From: an uncultured Actinomycetes bacterium
GTDB lineage: Bacteria; Actinomycetota; Actinomycetes; Nanopelagicales; Nanopelagicaceae
Length of the DNA: 45,460 nucleotides
Direction: 5' to 3'
Assembly (NCBI GenBank): GCA_903899375.1
Contig: CAIUIT010000088.1
Span: 1-45,460, forward strand
Shown here: positions 14,732 to 22,419 of the stretch, piece after piece
How the letters are laid out: every line of letters begins with the position of its first letter
Numbering within the stretch: the first letter of the stretch is position 1
The notes under the pieces: generated by a model
Database searches by the model: none
What the model saw: the letters and a program-made list of their open reading frames with translations, nothing else
What the model was told of the DNA's origin: nothing
Made by a program: the position numbers and the translations under genes

Positions 14732-16325
14732 CTTCCCAGCTCTGGCCATTTGGACCGTCTATTACTTTAATCTTCTTAGTTGCAAGATCATCACGGAGTT
14801 CATCACTGCGTGCAAAATCCTTTGCTTCGCGTGCTTGGGCTCGAAGGGTAATTAAGAGTTGTATTTCGGGAGTCAATTCCAACTCTATATAAGTTCGGGT
14901 CACATCGAGTCCGAAGAATTTATCCGCCTCTGCGAATACTTGCGCTTTGCAGGAATCTGAAATGGAAGGATCGCGCTCCAAGGTGCGCATTTTTACAAGT
15001 GCGCGTGGGGTATCGAGGTCAGCGCGCAAGAGCGTATAGATCGAGTCAATAATTGCTGCAACAGCTTCTGGATCGTTGTGGGCTTCGGACTTTGACCACT
15101 CTTGATATTTATTTCGCCAACGCGCAATCGTGGAATCAGCAGCGCTGATCAAATCCCAGGTGAGATCCATCTGGCTACGATATTTGTTCTCTAAGAAGAC
15201 TAAGCGCAGTGCAAGAGGATCAAAACCCCTGCGGATTACATCGTCCAGTAGTACAACATTCCCCGAGCTCTTCGACATCTTTCTTCCCTCGAAAAGGAGA
15301 TGTTCTCCATGTACCCAATGATCAGTCTCTTCGCTGCTCGATGCACAGTTACTCTGCGCGCGTTCATTTTCATGGTGGGGAAAACGCAGATCGATTCCGC
15401 CAAGATGTAGGTCGACATGATTATCGAGGTAGTGCAGGGACATGGCGGAGCATTCGATGTGCCACCCTGGAAATCCGCGTCCCCAAGGAGAATCCCAGAC
15501 CATTTCGCTTCGACTACCAGCCGCCTTCCAGAGCGCCCAATCGGCGTGAAATCTCTTGGTGTCATCTTCTTCTTCGTACTCATAGCGATGGCCGGGGATC
15601 AGTTCAGTTAATTTATTTCCACTGAGAGTGCCGTAGCTTTCGAAAGAGCCAGCAGAGAAGTAGACAGATCCATCGCCACCTATATATGCATGATCGGAGT
15701 CAATTAACTTTTCAATTAACCGATGCATTAGCTCAATACTTTCGCTAGCACGGGGATAGATATCGGAAGTAGAAATTGCTAGCCTAGCTATATCTTGATG
15801 GAAACCTGCTTCGTAGGATCGCGCTACATCAAAGGGATCCCTGCGCTCTGCCTTGGCTTGACTCAGAATCTTGTCTTCTAATTCTTCCGTGGAGTTGATG
15901 TCTTCGCTCATATGACCAACGTCGGTAATATTTTGCACGCTGCGGACTCGATGCCCATCAAGCCGTACCAGGCGCATTATCAAATCTCCCAAGAGAAAGG
16001 TGCGCAGATTGCCGACATGGGCATCGCGATAGACCGTGGGGCCGCAGCAGTACATCCGTAAGGCTTTCCCATCGCTGATCGTTAATTCGCGTTGAGTTCG
16101 GCTCATGGTGTCATAGAGAAAGATGCCGGTAAATATCGGATTTGAGGGAACAACTTTCCAGAGCGATATCCGGTCCGGGTCAAAGGTGACTATCTGGCCA
16201 TCTTTTTTACGTACCTGATTAACTGCCACCAGATGGCCTAGGAGGTCGCGAAAGCCGCCCTCTGGGTCATGCAGGCGCAGACTCACCCGTTGCCCAATCT
16301 GTGCCAGAGTAGGCAGTGGCTTCAT
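14721..16325 (-). CDS. cysS: Cysteinyl-tRNA synthetase with N-terminal SH3-like extension
   Basis: Class I aminoacyl-tRNA synthetase charging tRNA-Cys. Active-site elements are intact: C94 of the C-G-P-T motif, HVGN at 103-106 (HIGH equivalent), zinc ligands in GWHIECS and HHENE, KMSKS at 349-353, and a C-terminal helix pair ending in the SWEVIP tail. The total of 534 residues is about 65 longer than usual. The surplus is N-terminal: residues 5-60 (GQRVSLRLHD, RDLLGHLVAVN, IVTFDPDRISLWKVVP) resemble the SH3-like domain heading Rv0428c-type GNAT proteins. ITDVGHMSED shows it belongs to the less common DVGH-type CysRS. MshC is a related alternative, but the C-terminus is that of CysRS. An AGGGGG element precedes the ATG. 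Confidence 0.88.
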   Translation of the reverse strand: MKPLPTLAQIGQRVSLRLHDPEGGFRDLLGHLVAVNQVRKKDGQIVTFDPDRISLWKVVPSNPIFTGIFLYDTMSRTQRELTISDGKALRMYCCGPTVYRDAHVGNLRTFLLGDLIMRLVRLDGHRVRSVQNITDVGHMSEDINSTEELEDKILSQAKAERRDPFDVARSYEAGFHQDIARLAISTSDIYPRASESIELMHRLIEKLIDSDHAYIGGDGSVYFSAGSFESYGTLSGNKLTELIPGHRYEYEEEDDTKRFHADWALWKAAGSRSEMVWDSPWGRGFPGWHIECSAMSLHYLDNHVDLHLGGIDLRFPHHENERAQSNCASSSEETDHWVHGEHLLFEGRKMSKSSGNVVLLDDVIRRGFDPLALRLVFLENKYRSQMDLTWDLISAADSTIARWRNKYQEWSKSEAHNDPEAVAAIIDSIYTLLRADLDTPRALVKMRTLERDPSISDSCKAQVFAEADKFFGLDVTRTYIELELTPEIQLLITLRAQAREAKDFARSDELRDDLATKKIKVIDGPNGQSWEVIP

Positions 16326-16409
16326 GGAACCCCCTCACGCAATTATTCTCTCTGGTATCCACTATTCTCTACCTATTATTCTTCCGCAGTTAAATGGAAC
16401 CGCTACTTG

Positions 16410-16415
16410 AAAGGA
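16410..16415 (+). promoter_or_regulatory. Shine-Dalgarno (AAAGGA) deciding the ferredoxin start
   Basis: AAAGGA lies 5 bases before the GTG at 16421, where the protein reads MTYIIAEPC as in homologues. It rules against the in-frame ATG at 16394. Confidence 0.8.
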
Positions 16416-16420
16416 TTGAC

Positions 16421-16741
16421 GTGACCTACATAATCGCTGAGCCTTGCGTTGATGTCAAAGATAAGTCCTGCATCGAAGAGTGCCCCGTCGATTGCATTTA
16501 CGAGGGTAACCGGATGCTTTACATCCAACCCGATGAGTGCGTGGATTGCGGAGCATGCGAGCCGGTCTGTCCGGTTGAGGCGATTTATTATGAAGATGAT
16601 GTACCGGCGGACTGGAAGCAGTACAGCGAGATTAATTCCGCCTTTTTCCAGACCATTGGTTCACCCGGTGGGGCCAGCAAAGTTGGAGCATCGGATTCTG
16701 ATCACCCACTTGTTGTTGCTCTCCCTAAGGCTGGAGCGTAA
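16421..16741 (+). CDS. fdxA: Ferredoxin with [3Fe-4S] and [4Fe-4S] clusters
   Basis: A 106-residue seven-iron ferredoxin, a small cytosolic electron carrier. The first cluster motif includes C8, C16 and C20 (C-x7-C-x3-C-P) and the second has C39, C42, C45 and C49 (ECVDCGACEPVCP). The closest remembered match is FdxC (Rv1177), and as there the dapC gene follows immediately. GTG at 16421 is the start because it gives MTYIIAEPC and has AAAGGA five bases upstream; an ATG at 16394 would add nine unrelated residues. A possible -10 element TATTAT lies near 16373 in the divergent cysS-fdxA spacer. Its redox partner is unknown. Confidence 0.93.
   Translation: MTYIIAEPCVDVKDKSCIEECPVDCIYEGNRMLYIQPDECVDCGACEPVCPVEAIYYEDDVPADWKQYSEINSAFFQTIGSPGGASKVGASDSDHPLVVALPKAGA
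16733..16736 (+). promoter_or_regulatory. Shine-Dalgarno (GGAG) for dapC, inside the ferredoxin 3' end
   Basis: GGAG lies 8 bases before ATC at 16745 and overlaps the last ferredoxin codons. Its placement favours initiation at ATC rather than at TTG 16775. Confidence 0.45.
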
Positions 16742-16744
16742 AGA

Positions 16745-17812
16745 ATCAAGCTCCCGGATTTTCCCTGGGATGTTTTGGCTCCCTATGGCGCGCGCGCACG
16801 GGAATTTAAAGATGGGATCATCGACCTCTCGGTAGGAACTCCGGTTGATGCCACCCCAGATTTCATTCAAGCCGCATTAGTGGCAACGGCAAATGCTCCG
16901 GGATACCCACTCACGATTGGTTCTCCTGCTCTTCGAGCTGCGATGAGGGTTTGGGCCACCGATATTTTGGGGGTGACGGGCGAATTTGATGTCTTGCCGA
17001 GCATCGGCTCCAAAGAGGTCGTGGCAAATTTAGCGATGCAATTAGAAGCTAACGCTGTTCTTTACCCGAAGATCGCTTATCCCACTTATTTGGTAGGTGC
17101 GATATTGGCTAAGGCAGAACATCACCCCGTTGATTTCGATGCGACCACATGGCCACCCTCGGATTTTGTCTGGATCAATTCACCATCAAATCCAACTGGA
17201 CGCATCTCCTCTCGGGAAGAGTTACAAGCGGTAATTTCATACTCTCGCCGAACCGGTGCGACGATCGCTAGCGACGAGTGTTACTTCAATTTTCCCGCTG
17301 AAGTTGATGGCGTACAACCCATTTCTATTCTCCAGGTAGCGGGGGGAGATAATAAAAATCTCATCGCTCTGCACTCGCTATCAAAGCGCTCTAACCTGGC
17401 GGGTTATCGTGGCGGAATGATCATCGGGGATCCGGTCTTGATTGCAAAGATTCGCGAAATTCGCAAGCACTCTGGTTTATTGGTACCCGCTCCCGTTCAA
17501 GCAGCAATGGTGGCAGCGCTTGGAGATGAGACTCATGTGCACCAACAGGCGCAGCGCTATGCGCGACGCCGAGATGCATTGCGACCAGCTCTTGCCTCTT
17601 TAGGTTTTGTTATCGAGCATAGTGAGGCCGGTTTATACATTTGGTGCACGCGAGGTGAATCCGATATTGATTCGGTTTCATTCTTCGCAGAGAATGGGAT
17701 TTTGGTAACCCCTGGTGGCTTTTATGGCGAAGCAGGATCGAGGCATATCCGCATTGCCCTGACGGCAACTGATGCGCAGATCGCCGCTGCGGCAACGCGA
17801 ATCCTGAAGTAA
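16745..17812 (+). CDS. dapC: N-succinyldiaminopimelate aminotransferase
   Basis: A fold type I PLP aminotransferase acting two steps after DapD in DAP/lysine synthesis. Homology to Rv1178 runs from LPDFPWD through IIDLSVGTPVD and the NSPSNPTGR motif to the PLP lysine in LHSLSKRSNLAGYRGG. The start is odd: conserved residues begin directly after the ferredoxin stop, in the same frame, but no ATG, GTG or TTG lies before them. ATC at 16745 would give M-K-L-P-D-F-P-W-D, matching family N-termini, and GGAG stands 8 bases upstream. The first standard codon, TTG at 16775, would delete that block. I therefore annotate a probable ATC start; a sequencing error is the main alternative. Confidence 0.87.
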   Translation: MKLPDFPWDVLAPYGARAREFKDGIIDLSVGTPVDATPDFIQAALVATANAPGYPLTIGSPALRAAMRVWATDILGVTGEFDVLPSIGSKEVVANLAMQLEANAVLYPKIAYPTYLVGAILAKAEHHPVDFDATTWPPSDFVWINSPSNPTGRISSREELQAVISYSRRTGATIASDECYFNFPAEVDGVQPISILQVAGGDNKNLIALHSLSKRSNLAGYRGGMIIGDPVLIAKIREIRKHSGLLVPAPVQAAMVAALGDETHVHQQAQRYARRRDALRPALASLGFVIEHSEAGLYIWCTRGESDIDSVSFFAENGILVTPGGFYGEAGSRHIRIALTATDAQIAAAATRILK

Positions 17813-17818
17813 TTGAAA

Positions 17819-18835
17819 ATGCAGCGCGAACGTCCAACTTCGGCAATTCTGCTTGTTGGCGGATTTGGAACTCGACTGCAACCACTGACTTTTCGCACCC
17901 CTAAGCCGATGCTTCCCGTCGCCGGTATTCCATTTACGGAGCACCAAATTGCCAAGGCGCGAGCAGCTGGAATCAGTGAAATAGTTCTTGCAACTTCTTA
18001 TATGGCCGAGATCTTTGAACCCCATTTTGGAGATGGAGAGCGTTTTGGAATAAAGATTTCATATGCCGTTGAGAAAAGCGCACTAGGGACTGGCGGCGCT
18101 ATAGCCAATGCGGCGCAGCTTTTGAGTGGAGAAGGTCCGATCGTTATTTTCAATGGCGATGTACTAAGCAGTCACGATTTAGGCGCCCAAATGGATCTCC
18201 ATCAGAGCGGGGATGGGGATGCAACGCTGCACCTCACCTCGGTTACCGATGCGCGTGCATTTGGCGTTGTAGAAATTGAAGGATCTCGAATACTTTCTTT
18301 CAATGAGAAGATGGAAAATCCTCCTACGCAGATAATTAATGCAGGTTGCTACATTTTTAATCGGAGCGTGGTTGACTCAATTCCCACGGATCGAGCTGTG
18401 AGCGTTGAACGTGAGACCTTTCCAGCGCTCCTCGCAGCCAATTCAAGAATTCTGGGCTACTTGGATTCTTCGTACTGGTTGGATATTGGAACCCCAGCTG
18501 CGCTCTTGCAAGCCACCTCTGATCTAATCTCTGGGCGGGCACAATCGATCGCCTTCGCCGAACTCTTAAACCAGGATTTGTATTCCATGAGTTCTGGATC
18601 CCTGATTGCGCGAGATGCCGCTGTTGACGCTTCGGCCAAGGTCGAAGCTGGATCCCACATAGCACGGGCTGCCACGATTGAAAATGGAGCGAGGATCGTT
18701 GGATCTATCATTGGCGAAGCTGCTCGCGTCGGTGCCAATTCTCACCTCATTAATACATTTGTAGCCCCAAATTATGAAATTCCTGCTGGATTTATGGCCG
18801 AGAACCAGTTTTTTGGCTATTTGGAAGAAAAATAG
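17819..18835 (+). CDS. Mannose-1-phosphate guanylyltransferase / sugar-1-P nucleotidyltransferase
   Basis: A 338-residue nucleotidyltransferase that activates a sugar 1-phosphate, by synteny with Rv3264c probably making GDP-mannose. The N-terminal catalytic domain has the glycine-rich NTP loop LLVGGFGTRLQPLTFRTPKP (near 13-32), the metal-binding FNGDVLSS segment and FNEKMENP. The C-terminal third (about 260-320) shows left-handed beta-helix repeats (DASAKVEAGSHIARAATIEN). Other nucleotide sugars such as dTDP- or UDP-glucose cannot be excluded. The ATG at 17819 is preferred over TTG at 17813; the gap to dapC is 6 bases. A matching phosphomannomutase lies at 24.2 kb. Confidence 0.85.
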   Translation: MQRERPTSAILLVGGFGTRLQPLTFRTPKPMLPVAGIPFTEHQIAKARAAGISEIVLATSYMAEIFEPHFGDGERFGIKISYAVEKSALGTGGAIANAAQLLSGEGPIVIFNGDVLSSHDLGAQMDLHQSGDGDATLHLTSVTDARAFGVVEIEGSRILSFNEKMENPPTQIINAGCYIFNRSVVDSIPTDRAVSVERETFPALLAANSRILGYLDSSYWLDIGTPAALLQATSDLISGRAQSIAFAELLNQDLYSMSSGSLIARDAAVDASAKVEAGSHIARAATIENGARIVGSIIGEAARVGANSHLINTFVAPNYEIPAGFMAENQFFGYLEEK

Positions 18836-18847
18836 CCTCTCGCGGAC

Positions 18848-18876
18848 TTGACTCAAAGGCATTACACGCGTGTAAT
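18848..18876 (+). promoter_or_regulatory. Promoter of whiB: TTGACT, 17 bases, TGTAAT
   Basis: The -35 TTGACT (18848-18853) and -10 TGTAAT (18871-18876) are each one mismatch from consensus at ideal 17-base spacing. Transcription would start near 18883, giving a leader of about 64 bases with a GAGGAG ribosome site. It is the best full promoter in the window. Confidence 0.8.
18861..18876. repeat. Perfect 16-bp palindrome overlapping the whiB -10 box
   Basis: ATTACACGCGTGTAAT is a perfect inverted repeat of two 8-base arms with no spacer. Its right arm contains the -10 hexamer. A further ATTACA half-site copy lies at 18890-18895. The position fits an operator for a repressor; the factor is not identifiable from sequence. 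Confidence 0.7.
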
Positions 18877-18946
18877 TCACCCAAGTCGAATTACATCCAG
18901 CCGGTTTGGCCAGCAATGGCTAGATCGAAAAGTTTGAGGAGTACGT

Positions 18947-19249
18947 ATGTCAGATCGCCAGATCGCCGCTCAATCAGATTTTGGAATGGGTGGCCTCACC
19001 AACCTCGGCGGCTCGAATAACGGAAATCCTGACCTCTCCTGGCAAGAGCGCGCCCTCTGCGCTCAAACCGACCCGGAAGCCTTCTTTCCTGAGAAAGGTG
19101 GCTCTACGCGTGAAGCGAAGAGAGTTTGCCTCTCATGTGATGTTCGTTCAGAGTGCTTGGAATACGCTCTAGGACATGATGAGCGCTTTGGTATTTGGGG
19201 TGGGCTCTCCGAGCGGGAGCGTCGTCGCCTTAAGCGTCGTTCTGCTTAA
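18947..19249 (+). CDS. whiB: WhiB-family transcriptional regulator (WhiB2/WhmD-like)
   Basis: A 100-residue Wbl protein carrying a [4Fe-4S] cluster and partnering the principal sigma factor. The four cysteines are C38, C61, C64 and C70 (C-x22-C-x2-C-x5-C), followed by GIWGG (82-86) and a basic tail ERERRRLKRRS. Position between the mannose guanylyltransferase and the DUF3499-phosphomannomutase genes matches whiB2 (Rv3260c), whose orthologues (WhmD, Streptomyces WhiB) control septation and division. WhiB2 function is thus inferred from context. It has a well-formed promoter, an operator-like palindrome and a GAGGAG Shine-Dalgarno (18936-18941) five bases before the ATG. Confidence 0.94.
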   Translation: MSDRQIAAQSDFGMGGLTNLGGSNNGNPDLSWQERALCAQTDPEAFFPEKGGSTREAKRVCLSCDVRSECLEYALGHDERFGIWGGLSERERRRLKRRSA

Positions 19250-19282
19250 CTCGCATATCTCTGCTTTTGCGAGTGCCAACTA

Positions 19283-22200
19283 ATGGCAAAGCATCTAACG
19301 TCGGAGCAAACTCCTCCAGAGGTTGATGTATCTCGTTTTTTTGTTACCGCCGTGATCGTTTCTCACAATGGTGCATCCTGGCTTCCCGAAGTAATTATCT
19401 CTCTCTCGTCGCAGACGAGGAGAATCGATCGCATCATCGCCGTTGATACTGGTTCTACAGATGCATCACCAAAGTTACTTCGCGCCGCGGGTATTACTTA
19501 TATTGCTGCCGAACCAGATATTGGATATGGCGATGCTATTGAAATTGCTCTTGAACACTCTCCAAAATTTCGAGATCCCGCAGATGCCGCAAATGAATGC
19601 ATCTGGTTAATTCACGACGATTGTGCTCCTGCCAGGGATGCTCTTGCGTTGTTGCTAGAAGCAATCAATGATCGACCTCAGGTAGTCATCGCCGGACCAA
19701 AATTATTGGGTTGGTATGACAGAGATCATCTTCTTGAAGCTGGAATTTCAATTGCACGTAATGGTGCGCGTTGGACTGGGCTAGAACCCCGTGAACAAAA
19801 TCAAGGACAGCACGATGAAATTAAAGAGGTGCTTTCAGTAAGTACCGCAGCTATGTTGGTGCGTCGGCCAGCGTTTGAAGAGATTGGTGGATTGGATCCA
19901 AATCTCGCACTATTCCGCGACGATGTCGATTTTGGGTGGCGAGCACATGTAGCTGGGTTTACCGCGATTTGTGTTGGAGCAGCAAGTGCATTTCATGCAG
20001 AGGCATCGGCGAGTGAACGACGGGCAGTTGATGTGTCTGAAGCATTCTTGCATAGGCCCTTGTTGCTTGATCGAAGAAATGCTGCGTATGTCATGCTCGC
20101 AAATTCCTCTCGATGGATGTTGCCGTGGCTTACCTTTCAACTTCTAGGCACCAGCCTTCTACGCGTCATCTTCGATCTGCTTGCAAAGCTGCCTGGATAT
20201 GCCGGCGATGAAATTGCAGCCGTTGCCCTTCTGATCATTCATCCCACCGACCTTATAAAAGCTCGGGGCGCTCGACGCAGGAAGCGATTGCTCTCACCTT
20301 CGGTTGTGGGTGTTTTTATTCCTCCTCGCGGTAGTCAGATTCGCGCTGGGGTAGATCGAGTTACCAACACAATTTCCCAGAAGTTGAAAAGTGCGCAAGA
20401 TCCCCTGGAAGTTAATTCTTCGGAGACGTACTCAGACCTCGGAGTAATCTCGGAAGAGTTCGATGAACAAGATTCACTGCCATCCGGAGAACCTTCACTA
20501 TTTCGTGGAGTCTTACTACGCCCCGATTCGCTAGCTCTTGTCACAATATTAGTTCTCTCCATCGTCTCTGCTCATGCAAGGTTTGGTTCGCTCTCGGGTG
20601 GCGCTTTAGGTTTTATTCCAACCGCTGGCGGAGATTTATTACGAAACTATGCACGAGCTTGGCATCTAGTTGGAATGGGATCTGCTGCATCGGTGCCGCC
20701 GTGGTTAGCCGTACTTGGCGTCGCTTCATTTGTAACTTTGGGACACCTATCCCTATTCATTACATTGCTATTTCTCTTGACCCCAACCCTTGCCTTCGTC
20801 ATCTTTGTAAACGCGCAAAGACGGATTGGAATTTCAGAATCGACGTCAACCTTTGGTGGGCTGGTCTACATTCTCACCCCGTTACTCTGGGCTTCCCTCA
20901 ACCAAGGTCGAATCGAAATCCTTGTCTTATACCTACTCGCACCCCTATTTATCTTTCTACAGCCGTTAATGATTAATATCGTTGAACTCTCTTGGCGCAG
21001 AGTCTTCGCTCTTACCTTGCTAGCAACCCTGGCTCTCTCTTTCTCGCCGCTACTGCTCGGGCTCTGGTTTCTCGTGCAGATCGCGCTCCTTGTGAGATCA
21101 GTAATTTCTCTTACGCAAAGTTCAGCAAATTCGGCGGGCTGGATCGACCTCGTTGAGAGTGAGGCGTTTAGCCCCATTGCCAAGCGGGGAGCGGTAATAA
21201 TTACCACTTTCTTGCTCAGCTTGCCGTGGTCGCTTGGCGCTTTAATCCATCCGACTCAATTTCTTCTGGCACCCGGTATTCCAGTTGCCAATGGTGGGAC
21301 GGTACAGACTCTCCTCACTAACCCTGGCGGCCAAGGAGCTCCTCCGTGGTGGATACTTGCGCCCGTTCCACTCTTCATCTTCTTTAGCTTCTTTATTCGT
21401 TCGATGCGTCGTAGCTCGCTGGTCAGCTCAGCCCTTCTTGCCATTGCAATATTGTTGAATGAATTTCATATTGCCGGTCATGGTGCAACCGACTCGGTCT
21501 TTGTCGGATCAATCTTCATAGTGATTGCCATCATTCTTATTCCCCCCATGATGGTTGCGATAGAAAAGGTGACTCCAAATCTTAGAGTTCGCAATCTAGG
21601 AGTTGGCCATTTCGCTGTAGCTGTGGCGACCGTGCTTTCACTTATTGGCACCATTCTTCTTGGGGGCTGGATACTCTTCGGGCAACCAACATCGTTGGTC
21701 CAATCTGATCAGAGCGATGTAGTTCCCGCATTCGTCTCAGCGTTAGCGCAAAGCCCCGCGAAACCCAAGACTTTAGTTCTATCTGCACATTCCACAACGA
21801 ACACCTTCTTTATTTCCCGGGGGAACCCACTCTTTATCGGTGACGCCGATGTAGCAACCTCGATGCCACCTGAGATCACAGATGTAGTGGGCCAATTGGT
21901 TTCTGGCTCTGGCGTCACCGCAGCAAAAGTCTTGGGCCAGTTTGGAATTCAATATCTCTTCTTGAAAGCTCCAGTTTCAATTCAGACCGCTCGCGTCATT
22001 GACGGCGTCGGCGGGTTTACGCGTATGTCAGCAACGGATATCGGAATCGTTTGGCGCATCGTAGGAGCCTCACCGCGAGTAATGTTGACGGATCCCTTTG
22101 GAAAGAATCACTTGATTCCATCCGGGGATATTGGAGCGCTGGGATACGCGGCGGGTCATGGAACCATCACGCTCGGCGAAGCGTATGACCAGAGTTGGCG

Positions 22201-22417
22201 TTTAATCGATAACGGAGCGGATGTTCCGTTACAACATGCCCCTTCTGGACTACCCATCTTTTCAGCGAATACGCCGGGCAAAATCACACTTTTGTTTGAT
22301 GGCACCGCGCATCGTGCTTTGATTTCACTCGAGCTTCTCGCCCTGCTCATCGCTGTAGTCATGGCACTTCCATCGGGTCGACGCCGTCGCCAAGTACCGC
22401 TCGAAGAGTTGGTATAA
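19283..22417 (+). CDS. Large membrane glycosyltransferase, GT2 domain plus polytopic domain
   Basis: A 1044-residue protein. Residues about 14-260 form a GT-A family 2 domain: TAVIVSHNGASWLPEVI at the start, VDTGSTDAS, WLIHDDCAP as the DxD-like site, and the acceptor motif FRDDVDFGWRAHVAG. A linker of about 100 charged residues follows. From about 410 to 830 there are roughly a dozen membrane helices, then an extracytoplasmic region and a final helix near 1020. The architecture suggests transfer of a sugar to a lipid-linked or wall polymer, but donor and acceptor cannot be read. It follows whiB by 33 bases and is 2 bases from the DUF5719 gene, an arrangement I recognise in other actinobacteria. 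Confidence 0.87.
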   Translation: MAKHLTSEQTPPEVDVSRFFVTAVIVSHNGASWLPEVIISLSSQTRRIDRIIAVDTGSTDASPKLLRAAGITYIAAEPDIGYGDAIEIALEHSPKFRDPADAANECIWLIHDDCAPARDALALLLEAINDRPQVVIAGPKLLGWYDRDHLLEAGISIARNGARWTGLEPREQNQGQHDEIKEVLSVSTAAMLVRRPAFEEIGGLDPNLALFRDDVDFGWRAHVAGFTAICVGAASAFHAEASASERRAVDVSEAFLHRPLLLDRRNAAYVMLANSSRWMLPWLTFQLLGTSLLRVIFDLLAKLPGYAGDEIAAVALLIIHPTDLIKARGARRRKRLLSPSVVGVFIPPRGSQIRAGVDRVTNTISQKLKSAQDPLEVNSSETYSDLGVISEEFDEQDSLPSGEPSLFRGVLLRPDSLALVTILVLSIVSAHARFGSLSGGALGFIPTAGGDLLRNYARAWHLVGMGSAASVPPWLAVLGVASFVTLGHLSLFITLLFLLTPTLAFVIFVNAQRRIGISESTSTFGGLVYILTPLLWASLNQGRIEILVLYLLAPLFIFLQPLMINIVELSWRRVFALTLLATLALSFSPLLLGLWFLVQIALLVRSVISLTQSSANSAGWIDLVESEAFSPIAKRGAVIITTFLLSLPWSLGALIHPTQFLLAPGIPVANGGTVQTLLTNPGGQGAPPWWILAPVPLFIFFSFFIRSMRRSSLVSSALLAIAILLNEFHIAGHGATDSVFVGSIFIVIAIILIPPMMVAIEKVTPNLRVRNLGVGHFAVAVATVLSLIGTILLGGWILFGQPTSLVQSDQSDVVPAFVSALAQSPAKPKTLVLSAHSTTNTFFISRGNPLFIGDADVATSMPPEITDVVGQLVSGSGVTAAKVLGQFGIQYLFLKAPVSIQTARVIDGVGGFTRMSATDIGIVWRIVGASPRVMLTDPFGKNHLIPSGDIGALGYAAGHGTITLGEAYDQSWRLIDNGADVPLQHAPSGLPIFSANTPGKITLLFDGTAHRALISLELLALLIAVVMALPSGRRRRQVPLEELV

Positions 22418-22419
22418 CT

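Noticed and set aside
14721-16325. MshC (mycothiol cysteine ligase) instead of CysRS, suggested by mshB next door
   Set aside because: The C-terminal anticodon-side region and overall length beyond the N-terminal extension fit CysRS; MshC is shorter and ends differently.
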